Positions 23,723 to 33,845 are shown, numbered from the stretch's first letter. The stretch: DNA of 64,000 nt from Orientallactaga sibirica (GCA_036365145.1 JAEOAD010000005.1:7421001-7485000); one strand, 5' to 3'. The notes: generated from the letters alone by a model not told the origin. Translations and numbers: made by a program.

Positions 23723-23736
23723 AAAATGATATTGAA

Positions 23737-23925
23737 GAACTGGGGACATGTCTCAGTCATTAAAGGAGCTCACTTACAAAGCCTGCTGGCCCAAGTTCAA
23801 CCCTCCAGCACTCCATAACGTCACATACCAAGTGACACATGCGTCTAGAGTTCATCTGTCTGCAGAGGCAAGAGATCCTGGAGCACCCATATACACATAA
23901 TTAAATAAACAAGCAAATAAGTGTT
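23737..23925 (+). repeat. B2-like SINE, plus, diverged
   Basis: ggggacatgtctcagtcatt head and gcctgctggcccaagttcaa B-box region, then a cacccatatacacataatta tail. Confidence 0.7.
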
Positions 23926-23997
23926 TAAAATGACATTGAAAGTATCCTAATTTTTTGAGTAAATATGTGTGTGATACACACAAATACATCTTTTTTA

Positions 23998-24137
23998 AGT
24001 TGGGCATGGTGGCTCATGCCTTTAATCCTAGCACTTGGGAGGCAGAGGAGGATCGCTATAAGTTCAAGGCTGCCCTGAGAGTACATAGTAAATTCCAGGT
24101 CAGCCTGGGCTAGAGCGAGACCCTACCCTTGAAAACC
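23998..24137 (+). repeat. B1-like SINE, plus
   Basis: gttgggcatggtggctcatg to gagaccctacccttgaaaac. The flanks share caaatacat (23981-23989 and 24138-24146). Confidence 0.9.
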
Positions 24138-24141
24138 CAAA

Positions 24142-24445
24142 TACATTTTTAAAGCAAGAATGCCTCAATTCTAAATAGATTCTTAGCAAACTAAGTACCT
24201 ATACATTACTACAGAAATGAACAATGATGGTTTCTTTTTCCAAGAGAATGTTAGCACACAAAGTAGTTCCCATGAGCACAGACTCTTCAAGCAGCTAAAT
24301 CCACCCTTCCCACAAGGCATCCTTTATTAGGTAATGTTCACATGCTATTGACTAATTCTGCAAAAAGAAACAATGTTTTTGAAGAATTATGGAATTTTTT
24401 TTTGAGACTCAATTTTGGGAAACAGGCAATGTAAAAACCTCCATT
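24142..24445. other. Single-copy DNA, no feature seen
   Basis: No recognised feature. Confidence 0.35.
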
Positions 24446-24593
24446 GGCTGGACATGGTGGCACACATCAGCACGTGGGGGGCAGAGGTAGGAGGTTTGCT
24501 GTGAGTTCGAGGGCATCCTGAGACTACATAGTGAATTCCAGGTCAGTCTGGGATAGACAGAGCAAGACCCTACCTTGAAAAACAAAAACAACA
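24446..24593 (+). repeat. B1-like SINE, plus, with a small internal deletion
   Basis: ggctggacatggtggcacac passes directly to tcagcacgtggggggcagag, so the taatcc segment is lost. The rest is standard. Confidence 0.85.
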
Positions 24594-24745
24594 GCCTCCA
24601 ATGTATTCGATCTTCTCCAAATCCTGTTTGATCTTGACCCTTACATCACCAGCAGGCACCTCAAAGTGTAAGTGAGCCCCATAGACCTTCTCTTAGCCAA
24701 TCTAAACATCTCCTTTTCATGACCATCATTTAGAATGATCTTACA

Positions 24746-24950
24746 GGGGCTGGGACCATAGCTTAGTTAACAGAATGCTTCCTTAGCATGCATGAAGCCT
24801 TGTATTCAATCCTCCATACTGCATAAAACTAGGCTATAATCCCAGCACTCAGGAGGTGAAGGCAGGAGAATCAAGAAGTTCAAGATCATCCTTAGCTACC
24901 TAGCAAATTCAAGGACAGTCTGGATTACACGAGACCTTGTCTCTAAAATT
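24746..24950 (+). repeat. B4-type composite SINE, plus
   Basis: ID head ggggctgggaccatagctta is followed by B1-like ataatcccagcactcaggag and gagaccttgtctctaaaa. Confidence 0.7.
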
Positions 24951-25346
24951 AGATCAGCTCCCACCTTAGTGAGTCCCCTGCCCTGTCACCTTTTATGAGT
25001 CCCGGGGACACTCTCTGCAAGCAGGTCTTAGCAAGCAGCACAGCTTTGCTCAAGGATGCTCTTTGAGGAACTGCTGTGAGAAGGCTGGAGAAGCCCCCGC
25101 GCCTCCCCAAGAGAGGAGACGACATGAGAACGCTCCAGCAACCGACAGAAATGAGGAACAAGGAGTCCCAGCTTTCCCTTTAGTAAATAAAACATTTCTC
25201 AGAAACCTAGTTTTCTAAGTGCCTTCCCACATAAATCTCCCTGCTCTCGTTAGGTAGGGCAGGCAGCTAGGGAAGCCGTAAGATGCAGACGGACTTGCCT
25301 TTCCTAAGGAAAAAGCAAAGCCAAAGAGAAGTCAGTGGTGTATCCA

Positions 25347-25494
25347 CGTGTGGTGGCTCACATCTATAATCTCAGCACTCAGGAGGCCGAGGTAAAGAGG
25401 ACAGCTATGAGTTCAAGGCCAGCTTTGGCTACAGTGTGAATTCTAGGTCATCCTGAGCTAGAGTAATATCCTTCCTCAAAAAAAATAAATAAAT
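25347..25494 (+). repeat. Old B1-like SINE, plus
   Basis: cgtgtggtggctcacatcta through tgagctagagtaatatcctt. Diverged. Confidence 0.75.
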
Positions 25495-25658
25495 ACTCGG
25501 GAGGCAGAGGTAGGAGGATCGCCGAGAGTTCGAGGCCACCCTGAGACTACATAGTTAATTCCAGGTCAGCCTAGACCAGAGTGAGACCCTACCTTGCAAA
25601 ACCAAAAAATAAATAAATAAATAAATAAATAAATAAATTAATTAAATAAAATAAAAAT
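25495..25658 (+). repeat. B1-like SINE, plus, 5'-truncated, with (AAAT)n tail
   Basis: Starts abruptly at actcgggaggcagaggtagg inside the tail of the previous B1 and carries about ten AAAT units at its end. Confidence 0.85.
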
Positions 25659-25833
25659 TCAATGGCAAACCGACACACTGATTAACAGTTTCCTGTGGGG
25701 TTTTCCCAGTATCCACAATGAGGACTTGTTTCACAAACATTCATGCAGTTTTTTAACCCCCAAAATCACCTAGTAACTGATACTTTTCCTATCAGCCTAG
25801 AAGAGATGATGCAAGCTGAAGATAAAGGAAACC

Positions 25834-26058
25834 TAGGCTGGGGAGATGGCTCAGCATTCAAGGCGCTTGCCTGCAAAGCCTAACAACCGGGTTCGATTCC
25901 CCAATAAGCACATAAAGCCAGCTGCACAAGGTGGCACATGCATCTGGAGTTCGTTTGCAGGGACACTGCCTGGGTGTCATCATCTTCATCAATGTCATCC
26001 TGTTCCTCTCTCTTCATCTCCCTCTTTCTGACTCTCTCAGCTCACAAATAATAAACTA
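25834..26058 (+). repeat. B2-like SINE, plus
   Basis: ggctggggagatggctcagc head, ccgggttcgattccccaata B-box, then tctggagttcgtttgcaggg and an unusual tcatcatcttcatcaatgtc stretch before the TC-rich tail. Confidence 0.85.
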
Positions 26059-26082
26059 AAAAATTGAAGAAAAAAAAAAGAG

Positions 26083-26240
26083 AGCCTGGCGTGATCACTC
26101 ACACTTTAATCCCAGCACTTGGGAGGCAGAGATAGAAGGATCGCTGTGAGTTCGAGGCTAGTCTGGGACTACAGAATGAATTCCAGGTCAGACTGGGATA
26201 CAGCGAAACCCTACCTAGAAAAAACAAAAATAATTTTAAA
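26083..26240 (+). repeat. B1-like SINE, plus
   Basis: gcctggcgtgatcactcaca to cagcgaaaccctacctagaa, with an A-rich tail. Confidence 0.85.
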
Positions 26241-26299
26241 AAAAGATAAAAGAAACCAACAGGATATCCATGTCCAGTGTCTAGCTAGATGACATGACA

Positions 26300-26420
26300 C
26301 GGGGACAATAACGTAACCTCACTTTCTTCATCTGCTAAAGGGGTCTAATGAACAAATCATACTCAATAATAATAATAATAATATAACATAATAATCATAA
26401 TAAACAAGTCAGCTTAAGTG
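26300..26420 (+). repeat. MIR-like fragment with (TAA)n
   Basis: gtaacctcactttcttcatc plus tgctaaaggggtctaatgaa resembles the MIR core, followed by an (AAT)n microsatellite at 26365-26400. Confidence 0.45.
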
Positions 26421-27744
26421 AATTAAATGATTATCGTTTAGCAACAAGCCCAGCACACAAAGAATCAAACAAACATGATCATATTTATTATCGTCTCAGA
26501 AATGCAAATGTCTCAAAATTGAGGGGAAAATGTAGAAGTCTGTCCTCTATCTCTCCCTGTGAACTTGACGTTGGAACAGTTGCCAATAGGGAAGCCAGGG
26601 TGGCAAGCACAAAGGTGCAGCAAGACTGGGGAGCGATCCTCATGCGGGAGGAGGAGGAAAGGGAGTTACGGAACGGGAAGGCCGAACATGGGGCTGAGGA
26701 GACAACACATGTCAAGGATAAGGCCACAGGACATGGTCTAGCGTAGGCAGACTTCTAGAAATACAACGTGTGCCAGAATAGTCGACGCTGAAAGAAATCC
26801 AAGCGATGCAACCAGCCCAGGGACACTCTGGGGCCAAGCCCTCCCTGCACCCCAGTCCTGGGACTTCACTCACAAAGCCACTCCTTCGTGATTGCTAAGT
26901 GCTGCTTACGTGCTACTCACGTTTTCGTATCAGACACCTACTATGCAGCATGCATAGACAGTCTCTAGTACACCCCACGTACTGACCAGACAAAGTCCAG
27001 AACACCAGGCAAACCCTCTGGGGTCCCACAGATGGTGTGGGGTGAAGGGTGCTAAGAATGTAGGACTCTTAATTCCTGCAAGGCCAAACCTCATAAATAC
27101 TACTGGGGAAGAGAGGTTATTCCTGACAGTCCTCCAGCAAGTCCCCTGAAAATATATCAGTTACTCTGAACCCAAAAGTGTCCCACCCAACCAATCCCCA
27201 GAGCGGACGAGCACAGTCAAGGTCCATTACTCAAGGGTGACCCCCACTTAAAGCTGGCGAAGCTGGAAAAGCAAACACTGTTCTCTCCCTCCACCACTCT
27301 GGTTACACAGTGAAGGCTTGGCCCACGCAGGTTTCTGCCTAATTTGGTGAGCGATAAGAAAACCAGACAGGCAGTGACATGAAGAGCAGACCTTCTGTCT
27401 CCCTGGGCCAGGAAGCTCAGTGCTCCAGGGCAGCAACAACTGTTCTGCTCGCAGCTGTTGCCCTGGCTTTGCTGTCCCCGACTCAGCAGGGGGGAAGAGA
27501 GAGAGGACCTGGGGATAGAAATTCTTTTGGACTATACAGAAAGTAAAGAAATGATAACTCCTTACTGAGAGAAGAAAAAGGAGGCCCAGCTAATAATAAC
27601 CTCATAATTTTAGTCTTCAAAGGGGGCTGCCTTCAAGATTTATGGGACAAGGAAGTCCTTGCTGCCTCTCCTTTACCTGTGGGGAGTTGATTTGGTCAAG
27701 AGCAGCTGCCAAAATATAACAACGTATCAATTTTTGCTTCTAAC
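26421..27744. other. Quiet single-copy stretch
   Basis: No recognised repeats or credible gene over about 1.3 kb. Confidence 0.4.
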
Positions 27745-27755
27745 AAGAAATGTCA

Positions 27756-27969
27756 GAGGGGGCTGAAGAAATGGCTTAGAGGTTAAGGCGTTTGCCTGGG
27801 AAGCCAAAGGATCCCAGTTCAATTCTCCAGGACCACGTAAGCCAGATGCACAAGGAGCACATGCATCTGGAGTTTTGTTTGCAGTGGCTAGAGGCCCTGG
27901 CGTACCCATTCTCTCTCTGTGTGCTTCTCTTCTATCTCTATCTCTCTGCTTGCAAATAAAAAAAAAAGA
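27756..27969 (+). repeat. B2-like SINE, plus, with perfect TSD
   Basis: The flanks carry identical aagaaatgtca at 27745-27755 and 27970-27980. Head gggggctgaagaaatggctt, tail tgcttgcaaataaaaaaaaa. The perfect TSD indicates a relatively recent insertion. Confidence 0.95.
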
Positions 27970-27980
27970 AAGAAATGTCA

Positions 27981-28316
27981 TTACATCGCTCACTTATACA
28001 AAGAGCGTTCTTCAAAAAGGGAAGAAAAACAAGGTTTAGGAACTCTATCTATTCCCAGCTTAAATGCTATGTGAACAACTCCACCGTGCCTTCCCAAGTT
28101 AAGCGGGATTTGTTTTGTGGGGTATTGACCTACTAAGCACTTAGTCCTCCAAAGAATATCTTAAGGCCAAATGTCTTCCGACTCAGATGGAGACAGGCAG
28201 TGAGAAATAAAGGCATCAGGAGTATTTTTCATGTATGCATTAATCCTTAAAACGTGGAATGCCTGCTTTCTATGTTTGTATTTACATGCGTCTTACTTGA
28301 GTATCTTTTACGTCCT
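27981..28316. other. Single-copy DNA, no feature seen
   Basis: No recognised feature. Confidence 0.35.
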
Positions 28317-28662
28317 TGTGGTAGCGTGAATCAGATGTCCCCATAAACTCCTATGTTCTGAATGCTTGGCTCCGAGCTGATGGCAACTTGGGAAGTGCAG
28401 TCTTACTGGAGGAGGTGCGTTATGGAGGCCGAGTTAGGAGGGATACAGCCAGCTCCTCTTTGCTAGACTTCAGCTCGGTCTCCTGTTGTGGTTTTCCACC
28501 TGCCGTGGCACAGGTGATGTGCAGTGTCAAGTCTCTGCTCATGCTATGCTGTCCCCTGCCATCACAGAGCTTCTCAAGACTGCAAACCAAAATTAAATCC
28601 TATCCTCCCATAAGCTGCTTCTGATTGGGTGTTTGTCCCCCAACACGAAGGTAACCGCAACC
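28317..28662 (+). repeat. Solo MaLR-type LTR
   Basis: tgtggtagcgtgaatcagat at the start, ctgctcatgctatgctgtcc and aaaccaaaattaaatcctat in the body, and a gaaggtaaccgcaacca end. It is homologous to the LTRs at 16347 and 17993. Confidence 0.8.
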
Positions 28663-28780
28663 ACGTTAATAATATTTATTCCGAAAACCAAGGTGTTCAT
28701 TTAGGTCTCAGTAAAAATCCTCAAAAGATCTTGTACCTGAACAGTCATCATGCCACACCTATGCCTAAATTAGAAAGTAG

Positions 28781-28890
28781 AGCCGGGCAGGGTGGGAGGT
28801 AGAGGTAGGAGTATGGCCAAGAGGTCGAGGCCACCCTGAGACTAATTCCAGGTCAGCCTAGGTGAGAACGAGACCCTACCTTGAAAAACC
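28781..28890 (+). repeat. B1-like SINE, plus, with two internal deletions
   Basis: agccgggcagggtgggaggt lacks the ctttaatcccagcac part, and gagactaattccaggtcagc lacks acatagtga. The rest matches the local consensus. Confidence 0.85.
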
Positions 28891-29116
28891 TACAAGGAAA
28901 ACTAAAGAAAGAGAGCGGAAGTCAGTCCATTTGGAAATCTCTAGCCCCAGTGGTATTCTCGGCACTGTACTTGGCCTTGGGGGACGGACTTGGGCACAGC
29001 ACCACTTCAGGACGTAAGCAAGTTTGCAGTCATCCCTCACGCCACTCCCACTGGAACTTTTCTGCTTCTTTTTTTTAGTTGCTTCTGGTTACAGACAAAC
29101 CCAAAAGTAGTCTGTT
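28891..29116. other. Single-copy DNA
   Basis: No recognised feature. Confidence 0.3.
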
Positions 29117-29133
29117 CCTGGAGTCAACTTTTT

Positions 29134-29369
29134 TTTTTTTAATATTTTATTATTTATTTATTTATTTTTTTGAGAGAGAGAAATACAGAAATAGGCAGGT
29201 AGAGAGAGAAAGAATGGGCGCGCCAGGGCCTCCAGCCACTGCAAACGAACTCCAGATGCGTGTGCCCCCTTGTGCATCTGGCTTACGTGGGTCCTGGAGA
29301 ATCGAGCTTCGAACCGGGGTCCTTAGGCTTCACAGGCAAGCGTTTAACCACTAAGCCATCTCTCCAGTC
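29134..29369 (-). repeat. B2-like SINE, minus, with perfect 17-bp TSD
   Basis: cctggagtcaacttttt flanks it at 29117-29133 and 29370-29386. It is full length, with GA tract, ccagggcctccagccactgc and ccatctctccagtc. Confidence 0.95.
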
Positions 29370-29386
29370 CCTGGAGTCAACTTTTT

Positions 29387-30517
29387 AACAACTTACCTAG
29401 AAATGCTAAAACACAAGCTTCCTGACCCGTGTGCAGGATGGACTCTGAGGACTCATAAAACGTTAATGAAGGTCGGGCAGAAACTGAAACTTGACTGGGG
29501 AGTTTGGCGCGCTGGTTTCGCCAGTCCTGGAGCACATTTTGAAGACAGCAGCGTCAGCTGATTGGCACACGCTTCCCTGGCCGCTGGCCTGTAGCAGGAT
29601 GCCTGATCCTCGTTCAAACAGGCAAGTGCAGGCAAGAAGCACGCACAGGAATTAGGACCGGGAGGCAACTGCTTTGCTTAGTGCCTCTCAACTGGGAGTG
29701 GGTGTCTCAACCTAACAGCAGAGGCATCAGCACCTATTCAGCGAAGGCCAGGGACATTGTGCATAGTCCTGAGGTGCCCAGGACAACCCCCACAACAAAG
29801 AAGTGCCTGGCCCACATCGTCCACGGTCCGCCACTGGACAAGCCCCAGCTCCAAGCAGCAGCTGTGATTCACAAGATGTTCCGGTTTCCTTATTTGGCTA
29901 ACACATGTAACATGTCATTGAGTAGTTTTTCTCCCCCCAGTTGTTAGGAAGAGATCCAAATTGTTATCCAAAAAGCAACAAGTCATTATCCCTAAATCAT
30001 AGTGGGCAAGGTTAGCAAATGATTGGATATTATTTAATGACAAGGAAACCCTAGAAGCTAGCTGCCCTGGGAAATGTATCAGTTCTTCACTTTCTGCTTC
30101 CATTCTAACAGGAAGAGGCAACATTTTCTTCACTGGACAGTTTAACAAGAGGGTGTTCTAGGACATTTAAAAGCAAGAGGGAGGTCTACATTAGAAGTGT
30201 GTTCTCCAATTAATATACCAACCTTTGGCCTCTATCACTGGCCCAGGTGCTATCTAATATTGTAACACAAACGCATAGCCTAATTAAAAATATATAAAAA
30301 TAATTTCCAGAAACCCCAGTTATCAGCAGCAAAGGATGTGGATTCTATTAATACTTTCTTCAACTTTGGACAAGAAACTTACTTAGATTTTTTTCATCTA
30401 GAAAGGGGATGGAAGAGAGAGTCAGTAATGACCAAGTTCAATGTTACAAGAACTATGGATAAATAAATTCCTGCATTCAGAATTCCCTAGCCAAAACTCA
30501 GGTTGAAAGTACTTAGA
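29387..30517. other. Quiet single-copy stretch
   Basis: About 1.1 kb without recognised repeats. Confidence 0.4.
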
Positions 30518-30742
30518 GGGACTGGAGAGATGGCTCAGTGGTTAAGCGCTTGCCTATGAATCCTAAGGACCCCAGTTCGAGGCTCAATTCCCCAGTACCC
30601 ACGTAAGCCAGATGCACAAGGTGGTGCGTGCATGTGGAGTTCGTTTGCAGTGGCTGGAGGCCCTAGTGCATCCATCCTCTCTCTTTCTGTCTCGCTCTGT
30701 CTATTGCTAATAAATAAATAAAAATAAACCAAAAAAAAAAAA
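30518..30742 (+). repeat. B2-like SINE, plus
   Basis: actggagagatggctcagtg head, TC tract, taataaataaataaaaataa tail and A-run. The flanks share gaaagtactt / aaagtactt. Confidence 0.9.
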
Positions 30743-31839
30743 AAAGTACTTGGAACACAGCATAGTCAAAAGCCTACCGGTGGGGGGAGGGGAGCCAGGC
30801 TGTCCCCATGCAGGACGGCTAGGGCAAGTTATGCTGAAGTTCCTGCCAGATGCACTAGAGGGCAGAATTTTTCTCACGGGGGAGACCTTGGACACCTCCA
30901 GCCCACAGGCTTGGGGAGCTTTGCCACCCCCAACAAACCGTGTCACAAATTCCATGTTTTCACATATTTTCTAAAGGACCACCAAGTTAAGAACAATTTG
31001 CCCTAGAGGTACAGCCTTGGTTTTCTTACAGATGAAAGCAATTAAAAACCCAGCCTGGAGGTCATTAAACTGGTCGAGAAATTACAGCTCCCCCCAAAAA
31101 ACCCTGATGCCTTCCTACAGGCATGAAAAATAAACCCATGAACGAGGAAGTGTGAGGGCTCATAAATGTATGTGTACATAACATACTAGTTTTCAAATAA
31201 AAACGCGTATCGATGAATATTTGATGCCTTCCAGGCTGTGTGAACAAAACCACCACTTTGAAAAATTCAAGTTAACCATCACACACGAACATGTCACTTT
31301 GGTCATTCTAAGGAGCTGTCTGGGAATCCAGTAAGTGATCAGAAGAAGGTAGAGGCCCTTGAAATACTATATCCAATTAGGTCAGACAAAGCAAGTTACC
31401 TAACACTGAGGCAAACTCGCACCAATCTGATTATCTGATTTGTCAGAAGATTCCAGGACTGTCCCCGAATTCGCAAAACACCCCTTGGCTTTCAACGAAA
31501 CTCACATCAGTCTCCCTCAAGTCAACTGCTTACTTTGAGCCACTTCAAACCTCAAAACTTAAAACAGAATTCACTAAACAAACACGACGAAGAAAGGACA
31601 CAGAGCCAGGAAACCAGACCACAACTCCTAAATCCCAGGGAGGGGAAAAAAACGGGTTTGCAAGTCAAGCTTCAAGTAACTGCGGGTTGTCCCAGCCCTC
31701 AGGCATCCTTAAGAGGGCATCGAGAAAAACCACTGTTGGCCCTAAACGAATTTTCTTTAAATTCAAATTCAAAAGTTACCGAGGACGGGCACAAATTGAG
31801 GACCTTTTGATCCCATGCTCCGGAATTATGCCAAGCCCT
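30743..31839. other. Repeat-free flank of the CpG island
   Basis: About 1.1 kb without recognised repeats. It lies inside the proposed first intron next to the promoter. Confidence 0.4.
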
Positions 31840-31899
31840 TAAGGAGCGGTGCCGGTGGGAGCGGGGAGCCCCGGTGCCCAGGCCGGGCGGGCAGGACAG

Positions 31900-32029
31900 G
31901 TAAGTCACCCCGCCGCCCCTCGCCCTGCACCAGCGGCTCCCCGGGAAGGTCTGCACCCCCTGCACAGGAAGCAGGCACTTTCGGCAAAGGAAGTGCCAGA
32001 GCTGACTTTTTTTTTTTTTTTTTTCCTAG
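31900..32029 (+). other. Candidate short plus-strand (antisense) intron
   Basis: A consensus donor gcaggaCAG|GTAAGT begins at 31900. A branch-point-like gctgac is followed by an 18-T tract and CCTAG ending at 32029. This would define a 130-bp intron on the plus strand, antisense to the start of the minus-strand gene's first intron, as in a promoter-associated long noncoding RNA. No coding potential is evident across it. A chance pairing is possible. Confidence 0.25.
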
Positions 32030-32280
32030 CAGAAAGGCACGTCCCAGGCTGAGCACTTAATTGGGCTTCCTGCGCCCAGGCGACCGGGCCTCCTCCTCCT
32101 CCTCCCCCGGGGACTCACCTGGCGCGGGGTGTCACCCACGCACGGAGGGGGGAACGTTTGCACCTTGGCCGAGCGCGGGACACCACGCAACCTGCCCGCG
32201 ATTAGCTCCTGGGAGCGCCGGGGCCCGGGCGGAGGACGGAGGGGGGCTTCCAGGGTTCCCCCGGAGCCCGCCCGGTGCAC

Positions 32281-32304
32281 TCGCTCGCTCGCTCGCTCAC
32301 TCAC
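32281..32304. repeat. (CTCG/CTCA)n tetranucleotide at the splice donor
   Basis: Four to five ctcg units run straight into ctcactcac, so on the minus strand the donor GTGAGTGAGC is the first part of a GAGC repeat. Confidence 0.8.
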
Positions 32305-32325
32305 CTCGGGGAAGAAGGTGTCCAT
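32305..32325 (-). CDS. First coding exon (MDTFFPE) of an unidentified minus-strand gene
   Basis: Seen on the minus strand: an ATG with A at -3 and G at +4 (gggacaATGGAC), seven codons giving MDTFFPE, then a canonical splice donor, GAG|GTGAGT, so the exon ends in phase 0. It sits inside a strong CpG island with dense GC boxes on its upstream (right) side, the usual layout of a mammalian housekeeping or broadly expressed promoter. The frame continues only into low-complexity GAGC repeat, which supports splicing rather than read-through. The rest of the protein would lie to the left, beyond or within the repeat-rich DNA to position 1. I do not recognise the seven residues as belonging to a named family, so no function is assigned. 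A chance ATG-plus-donor in a GC-rich island is the main alternative. Confidence 0.55.
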
Positions 32326-32397
32326 TGTCCCGAGCCGCGAGCCCGGGCTGAGCTCGAGGAAGTCAGCGCAGCGGCAGGTCCCCGGGAAGCGTGCGTG

Positions 32398-32448
32398 TCA
32401 CGGCGCGACTGCCCCGGCGTCCAGTGGTCGGGGCTGCCCCGCGGCCAT
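32398..32448 (-). other. Upstream ORF in the putative 5' UTR of the minus-strand gene
   Basis: On the minus strand an ATG lies in a CCATGG context (G at +4), opens a 16-codon frame (MAAGQPRPLDAGAVAP) and closes at TGA, 72 bases before the putative main ATG. If transcription starts further right, this would be a classic short uORF able to lower translation of the main frame. The CCATGG palindrome at 32445-32450 also gives an ATG on the plus strand. Whether the transcript includes it is unknown. Confidence 0.35.
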
Positions 32449-32909
32449 GGCCCGGCCTCTGCTCCTGCTCCTCCTCTTCCTCCTCACCTTTGTCTGCCCA
32501 AGCCCAAGTCCCTGAACTCCTCCGTCCCAACGGCAGCCTTTGTCTCTCTCTTCCTCGCTCTCCCAACTTCTCACTTGTGGCCCAAGCGCTCCCGGGCCCA
32601 GAACAGCTGGTGGCACATTCTTGCCCCGGCTGGGGGCTGGCTGGCTCCCTCCTGTCTCTCTCTCTCTCCCTACGAGCCCCGCCGGCCGAGCAGGACACAG
32701 CCGGCCTCTCCCCGCGAGCGCCGCGCCGGTGAGCAGTGTCCCGCGCCCGCCCAGCCTCAGCCGGCTCCTGCCTGCAGCGGGGCTGCCCGCCGGCGTGCAC
32801 GGCCCGCCCCGCCCCAGGCCCCGCCCCTCCACCAAGCCCCGCCCCTTCTGGCGCTGGTCCTACCCGGAGCAGCCTGTGCCCTGGCACCCCGCCCCAGCTA
32901 CCACCTAGA

Positions 32910-33153
32910 CCACGCCCACTCGGTTGTCTGGCCCCGCCCCCTAGAGCCACGCCCTCTGTCCGTCTTGGCACGCCTTGACGGCGCTCTCGCCCCTGCCACC
33001 GCCCAGACCACGCCCACCGGGACGCCTTGCCACGCCCTCCTCTAGCCACGCCCCCAGGCGCTCCGCCCCCATCCTCGCTCTGGCCCGCCGGCTCCTCGCG
33101 CCCGCCCTCAGCCACCGCCCAGGCCACGCCCACCGGACCGCGAGGCCACGCCC
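32910..33153. promoter_or_regulatory. Cluster of seven CCACGCCC (KLF/SP-type) motifs
   Basis: CCACGCCC occurs at 32910, 32947, 33008, 33030, 33046, 33124 and 33146, interspersed with CCGCCC boxes. The CACCC/GC-box class is bound by Krueppel-like and SP factors. Part of the cluster is duplicated: gccaccgcccagaccacgcc near 32995 recurs with one change near 33111, so a 116-bp unit has been copied. It lies 0.6-0.8 kb upstream of the minus-strand ATG exon. Confidence 0.6.
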
Positions 33154-33735
33154 CCCAGCCCCGCGCCTCCAGCCGGCCGGGCGCCCGTCCTCAGCCCCCA
33201 GCGCCCAAGCCCCACCCACTTCCGAGCCCCGGGGCCGCTGCGGGCTTCTGGGCCCGGGAGGTGGGGGTGGGGCGAGGGCAGAGGGCCCGGGGCCGCTGCG
33301 GGCTTCCTGTCTGCGCGTGGGGGACCTCGAACCTCTGGTTGATGGGGACTAAGAGGCTCTACCGGGATGGGGACGGTCCCGGGAAGCCGAGCGAGCCCAC
33401 TGATGGGGGCGGGGGGGTTTCCCGGGGAGCAGCTCGGGCATCCCCGCGGAAAACCGAGACCAATGCCCCGCGCCGAGCTGCTGTCCTGCAGTCGGCTTGA
33501 AGTTCGTCCAGCAAGTAGTGGTGTCCACTGCAGGACCCCCCCTCGCTCTCCGCAGCACTGTGCAAACCTAGTCCTGCACCGACGGGAAACTGGAGAGACG
33601 GACGGAAGGGAGGGAGGTGGACGGGCGCTGCGATCCGCCGTGGGGCGCAGTGCGGCTTCCTGGCCGAAGGCGGATGTCCCGCACACTTCGGCGGGACCCG
33701 CATCCCCACCACCCGCTCAGAGAGCAAGGCTTATA

Positions 33736-33743
33736 TTGCGCAA
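33736..33743. promoter_or_regulatory. C/EBP-type palindrome TTGCGCAA
   Basis: A perfect TTGCGCAA palindrome sits in the context ttatATTGCGCAAGag at the right edge of the CpG island. This is the core of the C/EBP consensus. An 8-base match can occur by chance, though the CpG inside it makes that less likely outside the island. Confidence 0.4.
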
Positions 33744-33845
33744 GAGATCCCAGCCCCGCACGCAGGAGAGAGGGCTCCACCATGGACCCACCCCGGTCCC
33801 CGGATCCCTTGCAACCGGCCGTTTGGGCGTTGTCGCACTCCCTGT

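Larger units (their letters stand above)
1..32304 (-). other. Probable intron 1 (partial) of the minus-strand gene
   Basis: If the MDTFFPE exon is real, everything from its donor leftward is transcribed. I found no convincing further coding exon, only repeats and quiet single-copy DNA; the one weak candidate is at 20813-21004. A first intron longer than 32 kb is common for genes with a tiny first coding exon. The alternative is that part of this is intergenic. Confidence 0.4.
31840..33660. promoter_or_regulatory. CpG island promoter
   Basis: Base composition changes abruptly from AT-rich intron-like DNA to very GC-rich, CpG-dense DNA for about 1.8 kb. No SINE lies inside it, or between about 30,743 and 34,860. 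It contains many CCGCCC/CCCCGCCC GC boxes, seven CCACGCCC motifs and a minus-strand ATG exon with a splice donor. No TATA box is evident close to that exon, consistent with a dispersed CpG-island promoter. The many long overlapping open frames here reflect lack of stop codons in GC-rich DNA and are not called as genes. Confidence 0.85.

Noticed and set aside
32275..33219. Several overlapping open frames of 80-256 codons on both strands
   Set aside because: They lie in a CpG island where stop codons are rare, have low-complexity Pro/Arg/Ala/Gly composition and occur in many frames at once.
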